Shown one piece after another: positions 17,409 through 25,677 of a stretch of DNA of 64,000 bases. The notes under the pieces are model-generated. The model saw only the letters and a program-made list of their open reading frames with translations, was not told the origin of the DNA and did not search any database. The DNA is taken from the NCBI RefSeq assembly GCF_024198215.1, contig NZ_JAKCFA010000036.1, positions 1-64,000 on the forward strand. Reading direction: 5' to 3'. Numbering within the stretch: position 1 is the stretch's first letter; the number at the start of each line of letters is the position of its first letter. Source of the stretch: Myxococcus qinghaiensis (GTDB lineage: Bacteria; Myxococcota; Myxococcia; Myxococcales; Myxococcaceae). The position numbers were made by a program, and so were the translations under genes.

Positions 17409-18152
17409 TCAGCGCAGCGGTTCGATGACGTAGATGAGCGTCACCTTGGCCTGCACGGTCTGCTCCTCCGGCTGGATGGGCGTGGCCACGCGGGCATCCG
17501 CGGACTCCGCCATCGCGAAGCGCGCCGGGTAGAGCTGCGGCGACTCCGTCACCGTGCTCGCATCCACCACCGCGCCCAGCTTCACGTTCAGCGCCGCCGC
17601 CAGGACTTCGGCCGACTTGCGCGCGCGCGCCACCGCCTGCCGCAGCGCCTCACCCTGGACCGCGTCCTGCTTCGCCAGTCCGAAGCGCACCTGGTCCACC
17701 CGGTTCGCCCCCGCCGCCAACGCCTGGTCCAGCAGGCTGCCCACGCGCGACAGCTCCGTGAGGTGCACGCTCACCAGGTTGCTCACCCGGTAGCCCCTGA
17801 GCTTCGGCTCCGTCTCGTTCGGCGCCGGAGGCCCGTAGTCCGGGTACACCGAGTAGTTGCGCGTCTGGATGTCCTTGCGCGCGATTCCCGCCGACGTCAG
17901 CGCCGCAATCACCTTCTCCATCTTCTTCGCGTTCTGCTCGCCCGCCGTCTTCGCGTTCGGCGCCAGCGTCTCGACGGCCAGGTCGATGAAGGCCTCGTCC
18001 GGCTGCGCCTTCACCTCGCCCGTGCCCTCCACGCGCAAGGTCCGCACCGCGGGGTCCAACGGCGGGCGCGGCTGGGACTGCGCGGACGCGCCCAGCGCGG
18101 TGAACAGCACGGCGGTGAGCAGCAGGGAACGAACGGACTTTGCGTGAAGCAT
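17409..18152 (-). CDS. SIMPL domain-containing periplasmic protein (DUF541/YggE family)
   Basis: A 247-residue protein from ATG 18152 with GAGGAGG upstream. A signal peptide (SVRSLLLTAVLFTALGASAQ) is followed by a SIMPL domain: TLRVEGTGEVKAQPDEAFIDLAVETLAPNA at its start, KDIQTRNYSVYPDYG and YRVSNLVSVHLTELSRVGSLLDQALAAGANRV in the middle, and ARKSAEVLAAALNVKLGAVV near the end. All of these are family hallmarks. YggE-type proteins are periplasmic and have been linked to oxidative-stress phenotypes, but their biochemical activity is unsettled. The gene is probably monocistronic. Confidence 0.93.
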   Translation of the reverse strand: MLHAKSVRSLLLTAVLFTALGASAQSQPRPPLDPAVRTLRVEGTGEVKAQPDEAFIDLAVETLAPNAKTAGEQNAKKMEKVIAALTSAGIARKDIQTRNYSVYPDYGPPAPNETEPKLRGYRVSNLVSVHLTELSRVGSLLDQALAAGANRVDQVRFGLAKQDAVQGEALRQAVARARKSAEVLAAALNVKLGAVVDASTVTESPQLYPARFAMAESADARVATPIQPEEQTVQAKVTLIYVIEPLR

Positions 18153-18296
18153 GGTGCCTCCTCGGGCGGGATTCCGGTACGGCGGGGGTCGTGATGCCGC
18201 GGCCATACTCCTCGGGACGGGCCCCCACCCCCGACATTCACGCCCCCCTCGGCACGAGAGGGCGGAGCACGCCCCGCCCTCTCCCGGGAGCCGACG

Positions 18297-18935
18297 TCAC
18301 GGACTCGCGGCGTCCCCTGCCTCGTACCCGGGGGCCGGGGGCTGCTTCGCGCCCCGCCCCGTGACTTCCCGCACCTTCGTCGTCGCCTTGCGCCGCGCGG
18401 CCCTCAGCGCGTCACGGCCGATGTCCATCACCGCCGACATCGCGCCCGCCACCAGGTTGCCCGGCGGCGTGTCCGGAGCCAGCGGGTGCGGCCGGGTGGG
18501 CGCCGCCTGCTTGGCGCTCTCCAGCAAGGCCCCCAGCTCCCTCAGCTCCTGCGGCTTGAAGGCCTTCTTCACCGCCGGGAAGAGCGTGGTCTCCTCCTCG
18601 AGCACGTGCGCCCGCACGTTCTCCATCAACACGTACACCTTGGCGTCGAAGCGCTCCGCCTCCGCGGGCAGCTCGTCCAGCTCCGACAGCACCCACTTCA
18701 CCACGTGGTGCTCCTCCAGCGAGCGCAGCACCTCCTCCTTCATCGACTCCGAGCGCGTGCGCACCGCCGGGTAGAACACCTGCTCTTCGATTGCGGCGTG
18801 CACCGACAGCTCCAGCACCATCTGCTCCACCAGCTTGCGCTTGAGCTTGTGGGCATTGGCTCCCGCCTTCTCGAACCTGCGGAAGAGCTGCTCCACCGTC
18901 TTGTGGTCCGTCTTCAGCAACGCGATGGCATCCAT
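18297..18935 (-). CDS. Hemerythrin domain-containing protein
   Basis: A 212-residue protein from ATG 18935 (GGGAGG nine bases upstream). Residues ~1-140 form a hemerythrin-like four-helix bundle: LLKTDHKTVEQLF gives the first His; HAAIEEQVFYPAV gives the His-x3-Glu; LEEHHVVKWVL and HVLEEETTLFPAV supply the remaining His and Glu ligands of a di-iron site. Such proteins bind O2 or NO or sense redox state in the cytoplasm. The C-terminal ~70 residues (PTRPHPLAPDTPPGNLVAGA...) are extended and basic, with no recognised fold. It is divergent from the PDR oxidoreductase gene, with a 434-bp spacer between. Confidence 0.92.
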   Translation of the reverse strand: MDAIALLKTDHKTVEQLFRRFEKAGANAHKLKRKLVEQMVLELSVHAAIEEQVFYPAVRTRSESMKEEVLRSLEEHHVVKWVLSELDELPAEAERFDAKVYVLMENVRAHVLEEETTLFPAVKKAFKPQELRELGALLESAKQAAPTRPHPLAPDTPPGNLVAGAMSAVMDIGRDALRAARRKATTKVREVTGRGAKQPPAPGYEAGDAASP

Positions 18936-19153
18936 GATTGATTGCCTCCCTGAGGTCCTGGGGGCCGCGCATCCCCTCCATGGAGCGCAAGGCTCCTGGC
19001 GCGACATGTCCTGGATGGTGGGGATGACCTCGCCACGATGCCGAAGCGACGTGGGGAAGGCCCGCTCCCCCGCGACCCCGGCAGGCGGCCAGGAGGTCCG
19101 CGCCCTGGAGAACGAGAAGGGCCACGAAGGCTCCCGCGCGAGAACTTGTGGGA

Positions 19154-19181
19154 AGGTTCTAGCCCCCCGACAGGAGAACCT
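19154..19181. promoter_or_regulatory. Inverted repeat AGGTTCT-N14-AGAACCT in a divergent intergenic region
   Basis: A perfect 7-bp inverted repeat lies in the 434-bp spacer between the hemerythrin gene and the PDR oxidoreductase gene. Its place between divergent genes fits an operator for a dimeric regulator, but no regulator gene is adjacent. Nothing else was recognised in the spacer. Confidence 0.3.
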
Positions 19182-19369
19182 GTTGCCCAGATGAGGCAGC
19201 GGCGCTCCCTGGGAGACACCTCCGCGCCCCCCCGAGGTCCAACCAGCGTCGGGGAAGCGACGCACCGACCGCCCCCTGGTTCAATCCCACGCGGAACCAC
19301 CCCTGCTCAATCTCTCGTCGCGGTGGGTGATGGACTCGTCGCGGTCGCGGGAAGGGAAGAGGGGACGCA

Positions 19370-20353
19370 GTGAACACCTTGATGAATGATGCTCAGCGCG
19401 TGCGCGTGGCTCGGATTTCAAACGAGGCCGAGGCCGTCCTGTCGTACGAGCTGGTCGCGGAAGAAGGCGGGGCGCTTCCCCCGTTCGAACCCGGCGCCCA
19501 CCTGGACGTGCGCGTCCCCGGCAAGGACTCCGTGCTGCGCTCGTACTCGCTCTGCAACGACGCGGAGGAGACGCACCGCTACGTCATCGCCGTGCAGAAG
19601 GACGCGCGAGGACGGGGCGGCTCACGCGGCATGCACGAGCGCGTGCGGGAAGGCGACGTGCTGGTGGTGAGCGCCCCGCGCAATGACTTCCCCCTGCTGT
19701 TCGCGCGCAGCTACGTGCTGGTGGCGGGCGGCATCGGCATCACCCCGCTGTTGTCCATGGCGCGCCAGCTCCAGCGGACCGGCGCGAACTACATGCTGTA
19801 CTACTGCGTCCGCACCCCCGAGCGCGCCGCGTTCCGCGAGCTCCTGTCCACAGCGCCGTTCGCGGACCGGGTGCGGTTCCACTTCGACGGCGGAGACCCG
19901 GACAAGGGGCTGGATGTGTCGGGGCTGCTGGCCACGCGAGGCGCCGGCACGCGGCTGTACTGCTGCGGCCCCTCGGGCTTGATGAAGGCCGTGCGAGAGG
20001 CGACCACGAAGCACCGCTGGCCCTGGGAGAAGGTCCACTTCGAGTCCTTCGGCGCCGAGTGCAACGTCGCGGCCCTGGGCAAGGAGGACACCGACTTCGA
20101 GGTGACCCTCCGCAGCACGGGGCAGGTGCTCAGCGTGCCCAAGGGACAGTCGCTGCTCAACGTGCTGCGCCGCAATGGCGTGCGCGTGGCCAGCGACTGC
20201 GAGGCCGGCTCCTGCGGCACCTGCGTCACCCGCGTCTGCGAGGGACAGCCCGAGCACCGCGACACCTTCTTCCAGCAGGAGCCCGCCGGAGACGAGCGCA
20301 TGCTCATCTGCGTGTCGCGCGCTCGCTCCAAGCGGTTGGTGCTGGACCTGTAA
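19370..20353 (+). CDS. PDR/VanB-family oxidoreductase (flavin reductase domain plus 2Fe-2S ferredoxin)
   Basis: A 327-residue protein read from GTG 19370; ATG 19382 is an alternative. The N-terminal flavin domain has LRSYSLCN (RxYSL flavin motif). The NAD-binding domain has VLVAGGIGITPLLSMA and YCCGPSGLM. The C-terminal plant-type 2Fe-2S domain has CEAGSCGTC followed by a last Cys in MLICVSRA. This order (FMN/FAD, NAD, 2Fe-2S) is that of phthalate dioxygenase reductase and vanillate demethylase reductase, which pass electrons from NADH to a Rieske oxygenase. No oxygenase gene is present here, so its partner is elsewhere or differs. Its last 50 bp overlap the convergent histidine kinase gene. 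Confidence 0.92.
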   Translation: MNTLMNDAQRVRVARISNEAEAVLSYELVAEEGGALPPFEPGAHLDVRVPGKDSVLRSYSLCNDAEETHRYVIAVQKDARGRGGSRGMHERVREGDVLVVSAPRNDFPLLFARSYVLVAGGIGITPLLSMARQLQRTGANYMLYYCVRTPERAAFRELLSTAPFADRVRFHFDGGDPDKGLDVSGLLATRGAGTRLYCCGPSGLMKAVREATTKHRWPWEKVHFESFGAECNVAALGKEDTDFEVTLRSTGQVLSVPKGQSLLNVLRRNGVRVASDCEAGSCGTCVTRVCEGQPEHRDTFFQQEPAGDERMLICVSRARSKRLVLDL

Positions 20354-23300
20354 CCAGGCGCGCACGGGCGACTTCGGCCCGGACCACTCCTCTGAGGGCC
20401 TCCGGGTCGAAGGGCTTCTCCACGCGCGGGTTCTCCACCCGCTCCAGGAAGGTGCGCGCCGTCGGCGTGAAGGCCCCGCCGGTGATGAAGACCATCCGCT
20501 CCGCCACGTCGGGCGCGGTGCGCACGAGGGCCTCGTAGAGGTCCATCCCCGTCATCTCCGGCATCATCAAGTCGCACAGCACCACGTCATAGCGCTGGGG
20601 CTCCAGGCCATTCAGCCGCTCCAGGGCCTGCCGCGCGCTCACCACCACGTCCACGTCGTTCTCTCGCGCCAGCGTGCGACGGATGGCCCCGCTCACCAGC
20701 GCATCGTCGTCCACCACCAGCACCCGCCCCCGCACCGGAGGCGGCGGGCTCTCCACGCGCGGGGCATCCGTCACCACCGCGCTCGTCCCCGGCAGTACGC
20801 CCGCGTCACCCACCGGCTCGGACCTCCGGGCCATGGACTCCAATGCAGCGGTGTCCACGCGGGAGGCGCGCGCCTCGGTACCCGGTGTCCCGGCGAAGGA
20901 CGGTGGACCCGGAGCTCGCGAGGAGCCCCCGTCCAGCACACGGCTCGCGGCCGTGACGCTCGGAAGGGCGGTGCTGGAGGACTCCAAGCCGCTGGACGAA
21001 GCCGGACGCTCCGTCCCCCACCTGGCTTCAGGCGGCGGCTCCCACTGGGTCGGCGCGCTGATGGGCGACGCGGGCCGCTCCGCCGCGGGCCTCACGTGCA
21101 CCGTCGGGAAGCCCAGCGGAGAGGTGTCTCGCTCCGACATGGGCCGCGAGTCGGAGGAGATGGTCGGATAGCCCGAGGGTGAGGAATCCCGCTCCGTCAC
21201 CGGCCGTGCTCCTGGCGTTGACTCGGACACCCCGTCGCGCGTGCGCCCTCGTGCCTCCGACGTCAACGCCGCGCCCGCGTCCCTCGCGCGGCGCAGCGCC
21301 ACCCGGAACACGGAGCCCTTGCCCAGCTCGCTCTCCACGGAGATGGTGCCGCCCATCGCCGTCACGTACGCGTGGCACAACGACAACCCCAGCCCCGTGC
21401 CCACGCCCACCGGCTTCGTCGTGTAGAACGGGTCGAAGATGCGCCCGAGCGACTCCGGCGAAATCCCACTCCCCGTGTCGCGCACCTCCGCCAGCACCCA
21501 GCCGTCCGGGCCGCCGCGCGTCACCAGGCGCACCTCGTTCTCCTCAGCCCGTCCCTCCGGCAACGCCTGCGCCGCGTTGATGAGCAGGTTGAGGAACACC
21601 TGCGCCAGCCGCGCCTCGTTCCCCTCCACCCGCGTCACGTCGCCGTAGTCGCGCACCACCTTCGCGCGCGGACGCAGCTCGCCCATGGCGATTTTCACCG
21701 CCGAGTCGAGCACCGCGCTCAAATCCACCGGCCCCTGCTTCTCATCGTCCGGCCGGGAGAAGGTCTTCAAGTCGCGGACGATGCGGCGCACCCGGTTGGC
21801 GCCATGCAACGCCTCGCGCAGCGCCTGCCCCACCTCGCGCAGTCGCGTCCCCGCGTTCCGCGCCTCTCCCAGCTCCTTCGCGAGCGCGTCCGACTCCTCG
21901 CTCGCGTGCTCCAGGTTCGACACGATGTACGCCAGCGGGTTGTTGATTTCGTGGCCCACGCCCGCGGCGAGCTGCCCCACCGCCGCCATCCTCCCCGCCT
22001 GGACGAGCTGCGCCTGCGTCTGCCGCAGCGTGCGCACGTTCGACTCCAGCTCCTCGTTCGCCCGCGCCAGCTCCCGCGTGCGCTCCTGCACGCGCGCCTC
22101 CAGCCACCGCTCGCGCGCCTTCAGCTGCCCTACCCGCAGCAGGTACACGCTGACGCCCAGCATCCCCAGCCCCAGCACGAACAACACCCAGAAGTCCGTG
22201 CGCTGCCAGAGGCTCGGTTCCAGCAGCACGTCCAGCGACACCGGCTCCGTCCAGCCGCCGTCCCGGCCCTCCGCCTGCACCTCGAAGCGATAGCGCCCGG
22301 GCCGCAGCCCCGTGTACGTCGCCCGGCGAATCTCCGCGCGCACCCAGCCGTCGTCGTGCCCCACCAGCCGGTAGCGGAACGGCAGCCGCACCGCGTCGCC
22401 TGGCGTGAAGGCCGTGAAGCGGATGTCCAGGCGCGAGCCATCCGGCCGCAGCTCCACCGGGCCCGTCACCGGCACCAGCTCGCCCTGTACCCGCACCTCC
22501 TCGATGCGCACCTCGGGAGGCTGCCGGCTGGCGCGCACGCGCACCGGGTCCACGACGATGGCGCCCTGGATGGTGGTGAACCACAGCCGCCCGTCCCTGC
22601 CCCGCCACCCCGACGGCTGCGTGTTCCCGTTGCACTCCGCGGTGCGCATGCCGTCAATCTGGTCGAACCCCATCACCGCCAGCCGCGAGCGGCGCCCGTC
22701 AGCCACCTCCTCCAGCTCGCGCAGCGACACCCGGGACACGCCCTTGTTGCTGCTCATCCACAGGTGGCCGTCCCCGTCCGGGACGATGCTGAACACCGCG
22801 TCGTCATAGAGCCCGTGCTGCGACACCGAGTAGCGCGTCCACGCGCCCTCCTTCCACCGCCCGAGCCCCGTCTCCGTGCCCACCCACACCGTGCCGTCCG
22901 GCTCCGCCAGCAGCGCCAGCACCACCTCGCCGGGCAGCCCGTCCTTCACCGTGAAGCGCTGGGGGCCCTTGCCCTCCTCGATGCGCCACAGCCCGCCCTC
23001 GGAGCCCAGCCACACCGCGCCCGTCGCGTCCTCGGCCATGACGATGATGGGCTCGGCCGACAGCCCCTGCTTCGTGCCGAACACCGTGACGTCGCCGCCG
23101 CGCACCCGCGCCAGCCCCTGCCGCGTGCCGAACCACTGCGTCCCGCGCGAGTCCACCAGGATGGACGTCACCACGTGGTCCGGCAGCCCCTGCACCCGCG
23201 ACGACTTCGCGAAGCGCTGCCCGTCGTAGCGGAACGCGCCCGCCTTGGAGCCCACCCACAGCGTGCCGTCCGGCGCCTCGTGCAGCGCGGTGATGACCGG

Positions 23301-24473
23301 GTCCGTGCCTCCCTCGAAGTCCTCCATGCGGCGGATGTGCCCGTCGCGCAGGTAGAACAACCCTCCGCCCACCGTGCCCAGCCACACCGTGCCGCGCTTG
23401 TCCTCCAGCACCGTGCTGACCGTCTCGTTGTGCAGTCCCTCGGGGATGCCGTACGTGGCGAACGGGCCGTCACGCAGGCGGAACAGCCCCGAATAGGTGC
23501 CCACCCACAGCGCCCCGTCGCGGTCCTCGAGCAGCGAGAGGACTTCCGCGTCCGCGAGCCCCGCGCCGTGCAGCGGTGAGCTGAAGCCGGCCACCTCCCG
23601 CCGCACCAGCCCGCCGCGCCGCGTGCCCACCCAGAGGTTGCCCTGGCTGTCCGCCAGGAGCGCGGTGACGGTGGCCGGCAGCCCGTCCGTCGCCGTGAAG
23701 CGCGTGGCCACCACGCCATTCCACGAGACGAGCCCCGTCTCCGTCCCCATCCACAGCGTGCCGGCGACGTCCTGGAAGAGCGCGGTGACTTCCGGTCGCT
23801 CGTCGGGGCCCGGGACGGGAAAGGGCGTGCGCCGCACCTGCCCGCCCTCCAGCAACGCCAGGCCCGCCTTGGTGCCCACCCACAGCCGGTTGTCACCGCC
23901 CGCCCGCGCCAGCGCGGTGATGAAGGAGCCCGGCAGTCCGTCGGCCTCCGTGTACTGACGCGCCAGGCCCTCGCCCAGCGGCACCTGCCAGAGGCCCCCG
24001 GTGGTGCCCACCCAGAGGGAGCCCTCGCCCACGAGCAGCTCCTCGACGCGCACCCCCTCCAGCGGCGCGGAGGCACCGGGGGCGCGCTCGAAGCGGCCGT
24101 CCACGTAGGACACCAGCCCCTGGTCCGTGCCCACCCACAGCACGCCGGAGGCATCCTCCGCGAGCGCCTTGATGGTGTGGTTGCGCAGCTCCGGCGTGTT
24201 GCGCTTGTCGAAGACGACGAAGCGCGCGCCGTCGAAGCGCACCAGGCCCTCCCAGGTGCCGAGCCACACGTAGCCGTCTCGCGTCTGCGCGAGCGCCAGC
24301 AGGCTGTTCTGCGGAAGCCCGTCGTCGCTGCGCCACGAGTCCTGGCTGTACTGGGACACCCAGCGCTGAGGGTCCAAGGCGAGGCCCGGCCGCGCCAGGA
24401 CGACCCCGGCCAGCAGGAAGATACCCACGAGCCCGCGCCAGACGGCGCGGAGCCGATGCCTCGGGACGGACAT
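20304..24473 (-). CDS. Hybrid histidine kinase: two-component propeller, Y_Y_Y domain, HisKA/HATPase, C-terminal receiver
   Basis: A 1389-residue one-protein signalling system read from ATG 24473. After a signal segment (LVGIFLLAGVVLARPGLAL), about 14 reg_prop blades of the form GxLWVGTxxGL run to ~residue 690. A Y_Y_Y domain follows (RFTAFTPGDAVRLPFRYRLVGHDDGW), then a single membrane span (FWVLFVLGLGMLGVSVYLL) and a coiled coil. The dimerisation motif GHEINNP contains phosphoacceptor H841, and the ATPase has NLLINAAQAL, DTGSGI and GTGLGLS. A ~160-residue Ser/Pro-rich linker leads to a receiver with D1301 (LCDLMMPEMTG). This matches the periplasmic-sensing architecture first seen in Bacteroides. 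Presence of the receiver without an AraC output domain suggests phosphorelay to a separate protein. The signal is unknown. Confidence 0.94.
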   Translation of the reverse strand: MSVPRHRLRAVWRGLVGIFLLAGVVLARPGLALDPQRWVSQYSQDSWRSDDGLPQNSLLALAQTRDGYVWLGTWEGLVRFDGARFVVFDKRNTPELRNHTIKALAEDASGVLWVGTDQGLVSYVDGRFERAPGASAPLEGVRVEELLVGEGSLWVGTTGGLWQVPLGEGLARQYTEADGLPGSFITALARAGGDNRLWVGTKAGLALLEGGQVRRTPFPVPGPDERPEVTALFQDVAGTLWMGTETGLVSWNGVVATRFTATDGLPATVTALLADSQGNLWVGTRRGGLVRREVAGFSSPLHGAGLADAEVLSLLEDRDGALWVGTYSGLFRLRDGPFATYGIPEGLHNETVSTVLEDKRGTVWLGTVGGGLFYLRDGHIRRMEDFEGGTDPVITALHEAPDGTLWVGSKAGAFRYDGQRFAKSSRVQGLPDHVVTSILVDSRGTQWFGTRQGLARVRGGDVTVFGTKQGLSAEPIIVMAEDATGAVWLGSEGGLWRIEEGKGPQRFTVKDGLPGEVVLALLAEPDGTVWVGTETGLGRWKEGAWTRYSVSQHGLYDDAVFSIVPDGDGHLWMSSNKGVSRVSLRELEEVADGRRSRLAVMGFDQIDGMRTAECNGNTQPSGWRGRDGRLWFTTIQGAIVVDPVRVRASRQPPEVRIEEVRVQGELVPVTGPVELRPDGSRLDIRFTAFTPGDAVRLPFRYRLVGHDDGWVRAEIRRATYTGLRPGRYRFEVQAEGRDGGWTEPVSLDVLLEPSLWQRTDFWVLFVLGLGMLGVSVYLLRVGQLKARERWLEARVQERTRELARANEELESNVRTLRQTQAQLVQAGRMAAVGQLAAGVGHEINNPLAYIVSNLEHASEESDALAKELGEARNAGTRLREVGQALREALHGANRVRRIVRDLKTFSRPDDEKQGPVDLSAVLDSAVKIAMGELRPRAKVVRDYGDVTRVEGNEARLAQVFLNLLINAAQALPEGRAEENEVRLVTRGGPDGWVLAEVRDTGSGISPESLGRIFDPFYTTKPVGVGTGLGLSLCHAYVTAMGGTISVESELGKGSVFRVALRRARDAGAALTSEARGRTRDGVSESTPGARPVTERDSSPSGYPTISSDSRPMSERDTSPLGFPTVHVRPAAERPASPISAPTQWEPPPEARWGTERPASSSGLESSSTALPSVTAASRVLDGGSSRAPGPPSFAGTPGTEARASRVDTAALESMARRSEPVGDAGVLPGTSAVVTDAPRVESPPPPVRGRVLVVDDDALVSGAIRRTLARENDVDVVVSARQALERLNGLEPQRYDVVLCDLMMPEMTGMDLYEALVRTAPDVAERMVFITGGAFTPTARTFLERVENPRVEKPFDPEALRGVVRAEVARARLVTGPAPTAWSERATRR

Positions 24474-24559
24474 GACGTCCCCCAGTGTCCGGCAGAAACG
24501 CCCCAGAGGCCAAACCTCGGGCATTCACCCACAGTGGAACGTTGGCCGTTAACGGCCTC

Positions 24560-24624
24560 GGCGACAGCGGCGGGGGACGACCTGCCCCCCCACGACTCCC
24601 AAACTTCCCCCCGCCGCTGTCGCC
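24560..24624. repeat. Perfect 17-bp inverted repeat, 30-base loop
   Basis: Arms ggcgacagcggcggggg (24560-24576) and its exact complement (within 24607-24624) lie in the 511-bp spacer between the hybrid kinase and the RDD-like gene. A second, smaller hairpin (gagacccc / ggggtctc) lies at 24701-24726. The large stem could be a structured leader, a terminator or a protein site. No coding frame was recognised across the spacer. Confidence 0.7.
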
Positions 24625-24984
24625 TCGTACGCCACCACCGCCGGCACCCAAGAGCCGTGCTCCCGGGTGACCGGGGCCATGGCCCAGCGCTCCTCGCTTC
24701 GAGACCCCGGTGGTGGGTGGGGTCTCGCCGCATCGCGCTGAAACCAAGATGGGAGCCACCTGTGTCTCGCGCCACTGCGGGAAACAGACAGCAGTCACGT
24801 CCCGCGGTCGCCCCAGGGCAGTCCGTGGGCGCCTGTCCTCCCGGCTGGCGCCGCGCCATGAAACACCCCGAGCCCGCCTGCTCTCGCGGTGGCTTTCCGG
24901 ACGAAGTCCAGGCGGCGGACAAAGGTGCATGACCCTCCGAGGTCCCCGAACGTCTATGCTCCGCGCGCCGAAGAGCGAGGGTGG

Positions 24985-25659
24985 ATGAGCGACGGGGCGT
25001 TGTTCTCGACGGACACGGTGAGCACCGAGGCGCGGTACCAGTGGCAGCTGTGGGCCGCGGACGTGCTGGATGTGGCGACGGCGGCCCTGGTCGGCTGGGC
25101 CGCGCTGCGGGCGCTGGAGCACGAGCGGACGCCGGGGGCGATGGTGCTGGCCATGGTCCTCGCCTGGCTGGCGTGGTCCCTGGTGGGTGGGATTTGGGGA
25201 CGGACGCTGTGGCGGCAGCTCGCGGGCGTGTGGCTGGTGCACAACGGAAACGCGCCGGGCGCGCAGCGGGGGCTCATCAGGGGCTTCACCACGCCGGTGG
25301 ACCTGCTGGTGGCGCCCGTGCTGCAGCGCCGGCCCTTCGACGCGATGCTCGGGCTCTACGCGGAGCCGGTGACGGCGGGCGTGGGGCCCCGGCTGAAGGG
25401 CCTGGCCTCGCAGCTCCCCTGGCTGGCGGTGCTCGTGGGGGCGGTGTGGCTGCTCGTCACGCCCACGCGCGCGGAGACGCTCAAGTACCTGGGGCGGACG
25501 TTGACGGGCTGGCACTGCTGCCACGGCACGCGGGACGTGACGTGGGAGTGCCGCACGTCCCTGAACCGCGCGGTGCGCGAGGCGAGCTCCGGCCACGAGG
25601 ACGTGCGCGCCGTCGTGGCGGACTGTCCGGTGGCCTCGGAGCGACTCGCGAAGCCGTGA
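24985..25659 (+). CDS. RDD-like membrane protein
   Basis: A 224-residue protein read from ATG 24985 with GAGG close upstream. The arrangement YQWQLWAADVLDVATAALVGWAAL, a second span (MVLAMVLAWLAWSLVGGIW), then GRTLWRQLAGVWLVHNGNAPGAQRGLIRGF resembles the RDD family, in which a conserved amphipathic segment follows the second transmembrane helix. A third span (LPWLAVLVGAVWLLVTP) precedes a ~60-residue soluble tail with three Cys (HCCHGTRDVTWEC). RDD proteins are thought to be transporters or membrane accessory proteins; this member's role is unknown. It is convergent with the Ser/Thr kinase gene, with only 18 bp between. Confidence 0.7.
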   Translation: MSDGALFSTDTVSTEARYQWQLWAADVLDVATAALVGWAALRALEHERTPGAMVLAMVLAWLAWSLVGGIWGRTLWRQLAGVWLVHNGNAPGAQRGLIRGFTTPVDLLVAPVLQRRPFDAMLGLYAEPVTAGVGPRLKGLASQLPWLAVLVGAVWLLVTPTRAETLKYLGRTLTGWHCCHGTRDVTWECRTSLNRAVREASSGHEDVRAVVADCPVASERLAKP

Positions 25660-25677
25660 GCCGGAGCGTGCCGGGGG

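Noticed and set aside
21372..23579. 735-residue open frame antisense to the hybrid kinase
   Set aside because: Composition is dominated by Arg, His, Pro and Leu, and the opposite strand encodes clear propeller and kinase motifs.
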